A DNA stretch of 64,000 bases, taken from the NCBI GenBank assembly GCA_965277275.1, contig CBDICG010000002.1:310001-374000 (forward strand), given 5' to 3'. The DNA comes from HLUCCA09 sp965277275. GTDB taxonomy: Bacteria > Pseudomonadota > Alphaproteobacteria > Rhodobacterales > Rhodobacteraceae. The notes under the pieces were generated by a model. The model made no database searches and was not told where the DNA came from. It was given only the letters and a program-made list of their open reading frames with translations. How positions within the stretch are numbered: the first letter of the stretch is position 1; every line of letters starts with the position of its first letter. This document shows positions 57,864-64,000 of this stretch, in pieces. Made by a program: the position numbers and the translations under genes.

Positions 57864-59651
57864 TTAGTGATCGGCGGCTGCCGCACTGGCGCCACGGGGC
57901 ACACGCACGCTCTCCACGAGATCCTGGATCTCCTGCGGCGGCGCTGCGGTGACGCGGCTGACCGCGATCGCCGTGGCGAAGTTGAGCATCGCACCGATCG
58001 CGCCGAACGAGGTCGACTTGATCGACAGCAGCAGCGGGTCGGCATCCGTGAACGAATTGGTGTCCGGGATAAAGAACCAGCCCTTGTGCAGGAAGATGTA
58101 GACCAGCGTCACCGACAGGCCGACAAGCATGCCCGCAACCGCACCGTGGTTGTTGATGCGCTTCGAGAAGATGCCCATCATCAGTGCCGGGAAGATCGAC
58201 GCAGCCGCCAGACCGAAGGCCAGAGCAACCGTTTGGGCGGCAAAGCCCGGCGGGTTGAGGCCCAGATAGGTGGCCACACCGATGGCCACGGCCATGGCAC
58301 AGCGTGCTGTCAGCAGCTCGTTCTTTTCGGACATGTTCGGCGTCAGCTGACCCTTGAAGAGGTCGTGAGACACCGCCGAAGAGATCGCGAGCAGCAGACC
58401 GGCAGCGGTGGAGAGCGCAGCGGCGAGACCACCGGCAGCCACAAGACCGATCACCCAGCCCGGCAGGTTGGCGATTTCGGGGTTGGCGAGCACCAGGATG
58501 TCCCGGTTGAAGTTCGTCAGCTCGTTACCCGTCCAGCCCGAAGCAGCGGCACGATCGGCAAGAGCCGGGTTCGTGTCGTTGTAGTACTGGATCTTGCCGT
58601 CGCCGTTCTTGTCTTCCCAGCCGAGAAGACCCGTCTTCTGCCACGTGGCCATCCACGCATAGCGCTCTTCGTTCTCGATCGCCTCGACAGAGACCGCTTC
58701 ACCCGCAGTGCCGTTCGGCCACATCATTTCGGAGATGTTCAGACGCGCCATGGCACCAACAGCCGGAGCCGTGAGGTAGAGCAGCGCGATGAAGACCAGC
58801 GCCCAACCGGCGGACCAGCGTGCGTCGGCAACGCGGGGCACCGTAAAGAAGCGCATGATGACGTGGGGCAGACCAGCGGTACCGATCATCAGCGACAGGG
58901 TGAAGAGCACCATGTTCAACGTGTCGGCGTGGTGAGCCGTGTACTCGTTGAAGCCAAGCTCCTGCACGATCTGGTCGAGCTTGTGGAGCAGCGGCTCGCC
59001 GGACGCGACGTGATCGCCAAAGAGGCCGAGCGCCGGGATCGGGTTGCCTGTCAGCTGAAGCGAGATGAACACGGCCGGGATCGTGTAGGCCATGATCAGA
59101 ACGCAGTACTGAGCGACCTGCGTGTAGGTCACACCTTTCATGCCGCCGAAGACAGCGTAGGCGAACACGACACAGGCACCGATCAGCAGGCCCGTGGTGT
59201 TGTCCACCTCGAGGAAACGGCCGAAGGCAACGCCCACGCCGGTCATCTGGCCGATCACATAGGTCACCGAGGCGACGATCAGGCAGATCACGGCCACAAG
59301 GCGCGCGGTCGGCGAATAGAAGCGGTCACCGATGAACTCGGGCACGGTGAACTTGCCGAACTTGCGAAGGTAAGGCGCGAGCAGGAGGGCAAGGAGCACG
59401 TAGCCACCCGTCCAACCCATCAGGAATGTCGAGTTGTCGTAGCCGGTGAAGGCAATGAGGCCCGCCATCGAGATGAACGATGCCGCGGACATCCAGTCCG
59501 CCGCTGTCGCCATACCGTTGGTGACCGGGTGCACGCCGCGGCCTGCGGCGTAGAACTCGCTCGTTGAGCCCGCACGGGCCCAGATCGCGATCCCGATATA
59601 GAGGGCGAACGAGGCGCCCACGAATATCAGGTTGAGAGTAAACTGATCCAT
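57864..59651 (-). CDS. actP: ActP-type sodium:acetate symporter
   Basis: Sodium/solute symporter family (SSS) transporter, 595 residues, with about 13 membrane spans starting LNLIFVGASFALYIGIAIWAR. The FYAAGRGVHPVTNGMATAADWMSAASF stretch is diagnostic for ActP-like permeases, and AALSTAAGLLLAISSAVSHD is typical of the sodium-binding region. A large soluble insert (~330-385) is seen, as in some Rhodobacteraceae members. It imports acetate or a similar carboxylate for the Acs encoded upstream; the DUF4212 subunit gene is directly before it. Confidence 0.9.
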   Translation of the reverse strand: MDQFTLNLIFVGASFALYIGIAIWARAGSTSEFYAAGRGVHPVTNGMATAADWMSAASFISMAGLIAFTGYDNSTFLMGWTGGYVLLALLLAPYLRKFGKFTVPEFIGDRFYSPTARLVAVICLIVASVTYVIGQMTGVGVAFGRFLEVDNTTGLLIGACVVFAYAVFGGMKGVTYTQVAQYCVLIMAYTIPAVFISLQLTGNPIPALGLFGDHVASGEPLLHKLDQIVQELGFNEYTAHHADTLNMVLFTLSLMIGTAGLPHVIMRFFTVPRVADARWSAGWALVFIALLYLTAPAVGAMARLNISEMMWPNGTAGEAVSVEAIENEERYAWMATWQKTGLLGWEDKNGDGKIQYYNDTNPALADRAAASGWTGNELTNFNRDILVLANPEIANLPGWVIGLVAAGGLAAALSTAAGLLLAISSAVSHDLFKGQLTPNMSEKNELLTARCAMAVAIGVATYLGLNPPGFAAQTVALAFGLAAASIFPALMMGIFSKRINNHGAVAGMLVGLSVTLVYIFLHKGWFFIPDTNSFTDADPLLLSIKSTSFGAIGAMLNFATAIAVSRVTAAPPQEIQDLVESVRVPRGASAAAADH

Positions 59652-59669
59652 CTGTCCCTTATGTCCTTC

Positions 59670-59930
59670 TTATTGCTCGTCGACGCCGAATTCACGGTCG
59701 AGCTTGTTCATGCGCCAGGCGTAGAAGAAGATCAGGCCGAGGAAGACGAGGATGGAGCCCTGCTGGGCAAACCAGAAGCCGAGGTCGGAGCCGCCGACCG
59801 GGATGCTGGAAAGGAGCGGCCTGAGCAGAATGCCAAAGCCGAAGGACACGATGGCCCAGATTACAAGGCACCAGGTGACGATACGGATGTTCGCCGCCCA
59901 GTAGCCGCTTGCTTCAGGTTTGTCCGACAT
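59670..59930 (-). CDS. DUF4212 small subunit of acetate symporter
   Basis: A short membrane protein of 86 residues with two spans (IVTWCLVIWAIVSFGFGILL and GSILVFLGLIFFYAWRMNKL), ending in the family-typical LDREFGVDE. DUF4212/YjcH-type proteins are co-encoded with SSS acetate permeases. The start at 59930 (MSDKPEASGYWAANIR) is preferred to upstream codons. It lies 18 bases before actP. Confidence 0.9.
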   Translation of the reverse strand: MSDKPEASGYWAANIRIVTWCLVIWAIVSFGFGILLRPLLSSIPVGGSDLGFWFAQQGSILVFLGLIFFYAWRMNKLDREFGVDEQ

Positions 59931-60052
59931 GTGCGGTTCCTCCCTGAGGTGGTGGTCCGACGGGGCCTCGTGCCTGACGCCGGGTAGTGCAGCCTCGGGC
60001 GACCCGAAGCGCACCGGCGGTCAGGGTCGCCCCCGACCGCCGGAATTTTGTG

Positions 60053-60742
60053 TCACTCTCGAGTGGCGTCGACGATCTCGCCGAGCGCCTCCGAGATTGA
60101 CGCGATCTCGCCCATCGCATCGACGCGGGCGAGCTGCCCCCTGTCCTCGTAGAAGGCGATCAGGGGCGCTGTTTGTTCGTGGTAGGCGCCGAGGCGCGCG
60201 CGCACGGTTTCTGCATTGTCGTCCGCGCGGCGCTTGAACTCCATGCTCTGACAATTGTCGCAGGCGCCCGCGTTGGCAGGCACCTTGAAGCTGTCGTGGT
60301 AGCCCTCGCCGCAATTGGCGCAGGTGAAGCGGCCCGAAACGCGCCCGACCATCGCTTCGTCGTCGACCTCGAGGCTGATCGCGGCATTGATCTTCTGATC
60401 GGACGCCATCAGCAGCGTATCGAGCGCCGCGGCCTGGGCCGTCGTGCGCGGGAACCCGTCAAGGATGACCCCGTTGGCGACATCGTCGTCAGCGAGCCTG
60501 TCCTTGAGGACAGCGAGCACGATCTCGTCGGAGACAAGCTCGCCGGCCTCCATCACCGCCCTGGCCTGCTTGCCTGCGTCCGTGCCCTTCGCGACGGCCG
60601 CGCGCAGCAGATCGCCGGTGGAGAGCTGGACAAGGCCGAAGCGCTCCTCGAGCACTCTGGCCTGGGTGCCTTTCCCGGCGCCCGGAGGGCCGAGAAGGAT
60701 CAGAACAGGCGCGCCTGTCGGGGTGTTTTCAACGTCCAACAT
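60053..60742 (-). CDS. adk: Adenylate kinase
   Basis: AMP + ATP to 2 ADP, 229 residues including a short N-terminal extension before the P-loop GPPGAGKGTQ. The mobile lid contains a four-cysteine zinc finger (CANC, CDNC), as in many Gram-positive and alphaproteobacterial enzymes, plus GFPRTTAQAAALD and RADDNAETVRARL. This looks like a second, metabolic copy sited between acs and the acetate transporter genes: Acs makes AMP, and adk recycles it. Its start is 4 bases after the acs stop. Confidence 0.95.
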   Translation of the reverse strand: MLDVENTPTGAPVLILLGPPGAGKGTQARVLEERFGLVQLSTGDLLRAAVAKGTDAGKQARAVMEAGELVSDEIVLAVLKDRLADDDVANGVILDGFPRTTAQAAALDTLLMASDQKINAAISLEVDDEAMVGRVSGRFTCANCGEGYHDSFKVPANAGACDNCQSMEFKRRADDNAETVRARLGAYHEQTAPLIAFYEDRGQLARVDAMGEIASISEALGEIVDATRE

Positions 60743-60746
60743 CCGA

Positions 60747-62723
60747 TCAGGCCCGGTTCATGCGGTTGTCGATGAGGTCGTCGACAACGGCCGGTTCTGC
60801 GAGCGTTGAGGTATCTCCGAGTGATCCGTAGTCGTTTTCGGCGATTTTGCGCAGGATTCGGCGCATGATTTTGCCGGATCGGGTTTTTGGCAGGCCGGGG
60901 GCCCACTGGATGAGGTCGGGGGCGGCGATCGGGCCGATCTCGGTGCGAACCCATGTGCGGAGCTCTTTTTTCAGCTCATCGGTCGGTTCTACACCGTTCA
61001 TTAAGGTCACGTAGCAATAAATGCCCTGACCTTTGATGTCGTGCGGGTAGCCCACAACCGCGGCTTCGGCCACCGCCACGTGGGCGACCAGCGCGCTTTC
61101 CACTTCGGCCGTCCCCATGCGGTGGCCGGAGACGTTGATCACGTCGTCGACGCGGCCCGTGATCCAGTAGTAGCCATCGCTGTCGCGCCGGCAGCCATCA
61201 CCGGAGAAGTAATAGCCTTTGTAATCAGAGAAATACGTCTTCTCGAAGCGTTCATGGTCGCCCCAGACGGTGCGCATCTGGCCGGGCCAGCTGTCCTTGA
61301 TCGCCAGCACGCCCTCGGCCTCGACCGTGTCGAGCTCGGCGCCCGATTGCGGGTCGAGCACCACCGGTTGCACGCCGAAGAAGGGCTTGGTCGCGGAGCC
61401 GGGCTTGGTGGCGATCGCGCCCGGTAGCGGGGTGATCAGGTGGCCGCCGGTCTCGGTCTGCCAGAAGGTGTCGACGATCGGGCAGCGGCCGCCGCCGACC
61501 TTGTCGTTGTACCAGTTCCAGGCCTCGGGATTGATCGGCTCGCCGACCGTTCCGAGCAGGCGCAGGGAGCTGAGGTCGTGCTTCTCGACCCACTCGTCGC
61601 CCTGGCCCATCAGGGCGCGGATCGCGGTGGGGGCGGTGTAGAACTGGTTGACCTTGTGCTTGGCGCAGACCTCCCAGAAGCGGCCGGCATCGGGGTAGGT
61701 CGGCACGCCCTCGAACATGATCGTCGTGGCGCCGTTGGCCAGCGGCCCGTAGACGATATAGCTGTGCCCCGTCACCCAGCCGACATCGGCGGTGCACCAG
61801 AAGACGTCGCCGTCGTGGTAGTCGAACGTGTACTGGTGGGTCATCGCGGCATAGACGATGTAGCCGCCCGAGCTGTGCACGACGCCCTTGGGCTGGCCGG
61901 TGGAGCCCGAGGTATAGAGGACGAAGAGCGGGTCTTCCGCGTTCATCTCGACAGGGGCCTGGTGGTCATCGGCTTCGAGGCGCAGCTCGTTGTAATCGTG
62001 GTCGCGGCCCTCGATCCAGGTGGTCTGGTCGCCGGTGCGGCGCACGACCAGGAGGTTGCATTGGTGCGTGACATGGAGCAGGGCCGCGTCGCAGTTGGAC
62101 TTCAGCGGCGTCTTGCGGCCGCCGCGCGGCGCGTGATCGGCGGTGATGACAAGCTTGGCGTCGCAGCCGTTGATCCGGGCGGCGAGCGCGTCCGAGGAGA
62201 AGCCGGCGAACACGATGGAATGGATCGCGCCGATGCGGGCGCAGGCGAGCATGGCGTAGGCGGCTTCGGGGATCATCGGCAGGTAGAGGATGACGCGGTC
62301 GCCCTTGCCGACACCCAGCCCCTCGAGGATGTTGGCCATCTTGCAGACTTCGGAGTGCAGCTCACGGTAGGTGATGTGCTTGGCCGGAGTGCTGGGATCG
62401 TCCGGTTCCCAGATGATCGCGGTCTGGTCGCCGCGCGTGGCGAGATGCCGGTCGACGCAGTTGGCGCAGACGTTCAGCGTGCCGTCCTCGAACCAGCGGA
62501 TGTCGATGTTGCCGGGCTCAAACGACGTGTTCTTCACCTTCGTGTAAGGCTTGATCCAGTCAATCCGCTTGCCCTGCTCCCCCCAGAACGCGGCTGGATC
62601 CGAAACAGACGCACCGTACAAACGCTCATAAGACGAAGCGTCAATATGCGCAGAGGCGGCAAAACTTTCCGGAATAGGGCGTGTCTGAGGTGCGGCGGTT
62701 GCGGGCTTGTCTTGATCGGCCAT
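60747..62723 (-). CDS. acs: Acetyl-CoA synthetase
   Basis: AMP-forming acetate activating enzyme, 658 residues. Motifs: YTSGSTGQPKGVVHSSGGY (ATP loop), WQTETGGHLITPLPG, SGDGCRRDSDGYYWITGRVDD, and the lysine-acetylation site PKTRSGKIMRRILRK near the C-terminus. The start at 62723 (MADQDKPATAAPQTR) is chosen; earlier codons overlap the promoter. It makes acetyl-CoA, AMP and PPi; the next genes encode adenylate kinase and the acetate permease. An FNR-type box lies 58 bases upstream, hinting at oxygen control. Confidence 0.97.
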   Translation of the reverse strand: MADQDKPATAAPQTRPIPESFAASAHIDASSYERLYGASVSDPAAFWGEQGKRIDWIKPYTKVKNTSFEPGNIDIRWFEDGTLNVCANCVDRHLATRGDQTAIIWEPDDPSTPAKHITYRELHSEVCKMANILEGLGVGKGDRVILYLPMIPEAAYAMLACARIGAIHSIVFAGFSSDALAARINGCDAKLVITADHAPRGGRKTPLKSNCDAALLHVTHQCNLLVVRRTGDQTTWIEGRDHDYNELRLEADDHQAPVEMNAEDPLFVLYTSGSTGQPKGVVHSSGGYIVYAAMTHQYTFDYHDGDVFWCTADVGWVTGHSYIVYGPLANGATTIMFEGVPTYPDAGRFWEVCAKHKVNQFYTAPTAIRALMGQGDEWVEKHDLSSLRLLGTVGEPINPEAWNWYNDKVGGGRCPIVDTFWQTETGGHLITPLPGAIATKPGSATKPFFGVQPVVLDPQSGAELDTVEAEGVLAIKDSWPGQMRTVWGDHERFEKTYFSDYKGYYFSGDGCRRDSDGYYWITGRVDDVINVSGHRMGTAEVESALVAHVAVAEAAVVGYPHDIKGQGIYCYVTLMNGVEPTDELKKELRTWVRTEIGPIAAPDLIQWAPGLPKTRSGKIMRRILRKIAENDYGSLGDTSTLAEPAVVDDLIDNRMNRA

Positions 62724-63262
62724 GAGGGTCCTCCCGGGGATGAGTTGCGCTACGGTTGGCGGGCGGTTCGTCACGTGGCATTGACCCAGATCAACCCGCG
62801 ACACCCCGACATCACGCTGACAAGGATTACACAGCCGACGGTCAATGCATAAGTAAGCATCTCTTTTTGATTGTTTTTTATGTCAATTCATTCACTTCAA
62901 AATGACCTATCTGTAAATTATCCAATTGCATGACATCGTTTTTGCAAGGTTTTTCAGGCACCTGCCCATTAACCAAAGCATTCAAGCCGAGGTCCGGCAG
63001 CGGGGGCCACCGCCCAGTGAACGTCCTCGCCTGCCTGCCACAGGTGAAAACTGTCGCACCAAACCACGCGCGGGCAGTAGCGCCCCCAACCGGGCGGGAG
63101 CGCAGACCGAAGCGCAAGTTCCTATCCGTGATCGGGGGTGCGATTCGGCGAGAGGCGCCCACCGGGCAGTGCCAAGGCGTCGAATCCGCCGGCTTGCAAG
63201 CGCGCCCAAAGGTGCGATGCTTGAGACGCGGATTGACACCGCAGGCAACCGCAGGCGGCGCG
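62724..63262. other. Divergent promoter region between acs and hypF
   Basis: A 539-base gap between divergent genes. Apart from the FNR-type box near acs it holds an AT-rich block (62840-62945) typical of promoters. A minus-strand frame at 62878-63297 overlaps the hypF start and shows no family character. No gene is supported. Confidence 0.6.
62781..62794 (-). promoter_or_regulatory. FNR-type box upstream of acs
   Basis: TTGACCCAGATCAA differs from the FNR/FnrL consensus TTGAT-N4-ATCAA at one half-site base. Its near end is 58 bases before the acs ATG, so it may act as an activator site at about -41 or as a repressor site at the promoter. Confidence 0.6.
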
Positions 63263-64000
63263 ATGGCCGAGACCAAACAAGCGACGGGCGTGCGCATCCG
63301 GGTGCGCGGCCAGGTTCAGGGTGTTGGCTTCCGCCCGTTTGTCTGGGCGGCTGCGCAGAAACTGAATCTGACGGGGCGCGTCCTGAACGACAGCTCCGGG
63401 GTCCTGATTGAAGCGCACGGTGATGCCGATGGCCTGGCACGCCACATCGCGGCACACGCCCCGCCGCTTGCGCGGATCGACAGCATCGACATGGAAACTG
63501 ATGCACACCTGCCAGAGTCGGATCGCTTCGTCATCGCGGCCTCGGCGGGAGGCGCCGCCGACACGCGCGTCACACCAGATGCCGCCGTTTGTCCGGAATG
63601 CACCGAAGAGATCCGCGACCCATCAGAACGTCGCGCGCACTACGCTTTCGCCAATTGCACCCATTGCGGACCACGCTTTTCGATCCTGCGCGACTTGCCT
63701 TACGATCGCGCACATACCTCGATGTCCCCCTTCCAGCTGTGCGCCGAATGCACGGCCGAATACGAGGACCCGGCCGACCGACGCTTTCACGCCCAACCCA
63801 TCGCCTGCCCGGCCTGCGGCCCTCAGCTATGGCTGGAGGTACATGGCAAGCCGGCACCAGCGGACGGAATTGTCGCGGCGGCCTCCCTCCTCAGGGCGGG
63901 CAAGATCCTCGCAATCAAAGGGATCGGCGGTTTTCATCTCGCGTGCGACGCAACGGACCGTACGGCCATTGCAACGTTGCGCGCACGTAAGCACCGCCCC
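63263..64000 (+). CDS. hypF: Carbamoyltransferase HypF, N-terminal part (cut by window edge)
   Basis: First 246 residues of HypF, the enzyme that makes the thiocarboxamide used to build the CN ligands of [NiFe]-hydrogenase. An acylphosphatase domain opens the protein (RVRGQVQGVGFRPFVWAAAQ), then paired zinc fingers (CPECTEE...CTHCGPRFS and CAECTAEY...CPACGPQ), then the start of the YrdC-like domain (GGFHLACDATD). The ATG at 63263 is the natural start. The rest, and probably other hyp and hydrogenase genes, lie beyond the right edge. Confidence 0.95.
   Translation, partial: MAETKQATGVRIRVRGQVQGVGFRPFVWAAAQKLNLTGRVLNDSSGVLIEAHGDADGLARHIAAHAPPLARIDSIDMETDAHLPESDRFVIAASAGGAADTRVTPDAAVCPECTEEIRDPSERRAHYAFANCTHCGPRFSILRDLPYDRAHTSMSPFQLCAECTAEYEDPADRRFHAQPIACPACGPQLWLEVHGKPAPADGIVAAASLLRAGKILAIKGIGGFHLACDATDRTAIATLRARKHRP

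Noticed and set aside
57744..59567. 607-codon plus-strand frame, and the similar 524-codon frame at 56293-57867
   Set aside because: Antisense shadows of actP and the DUF294 gene, without domain character or ribosome sites.
1..64000. CRISPR arrays or rRNA operons
   Set aside because: No regularly spaced repeats and no rRNA-like sequence were noticed.

Overview
The window reads as chromosome of an alphaproteobacterium of the family Rhodobacteraceae (Roseobacter/Rhodobacter group). The evidence is the high GC content, a gene transfer agent (GTA) cluster placed directly downstream of fabD-fabG-acpP-fabF-mltG, a cckA phosphorelay kinase, a one-cysteine DksA, and a cysteine-free Fur-type regulator. 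No complete insertion sequence, CRISPR array or rRNA operon was found.

Layout, left to right. 1-9322 (minus strand): most of a GTA structural cluster, from TerS and TerL at the right through portal, protease, capsid and tail genes to a truncated g13 at the left edge. 9522-14470 (minus): mltG and the fatty-acid synthesis genes. 14634-16540: a cytochrome b561-YceI fusion facing a secreted YceI. 16774-18028 (plus): rpsF-rpsR-rplI. 18128-21058: a GNAT enzyme, a membrane protein and trigger factor.

21250-34090 (minus) is the accessory heart of the window. A guanidine-I (ykkC) riboswitch heads an ABC transporter, a ureohydrolase best read as a nickel guanidine hydrolase, a histidine-rich protein and a 52-residue secreted or membrane peptide. 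Next come a HEAT-repeat protein and a four-gene cluster of two di-heme peroxidases, a Tat-exported Rieske protein and an arsenite-oxidase-like molybdoenzyme. That arrangement is diagnostic of dissimilatory iodate reductase (idrABP1P2). It is preceded by a perfect FNR-type box and ends in a gene-poor, visibly AT-richer stretch beside a tRNA-Leu(UAG), which looks like an island boundary.

34867-50805: mostly housekeeping genes (monooxygenase, dksA, moxR, fur, enolase, anmK, tyrS, rRNA methyltransferase, YcjX/YcjF-type pair) and cckA, which has a perfect CtrA box in front of it. CckA-ChpT-CtrA is the known controller of GTA production, so regulator and target share this window. 50900-52513: a cNMP-binding thioredoxin-reductase-like flavoprotein.

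52655-62723 (minus) is an acetate-use block: acs, adk (which recycles the AMP made by Acs), a DUF4212 protein, an ActP-type symporter, a cNMP/CBS/DUF294 protein, a 50-residue micro-gene, a small membrane protein, a lone receiver, and a membrane sensor whose degenerate kinase-like core is fused to a DnaQ-type exonuclease. An FNR box lies 58 bp before acs. At the right edge hypF begins, pointing to a [NiFe]-hydrogenase locus beyond the window. With the iodate reductase and the two FNR boxes, this suggests a marine bacterium with low-oxygen respiratory options.
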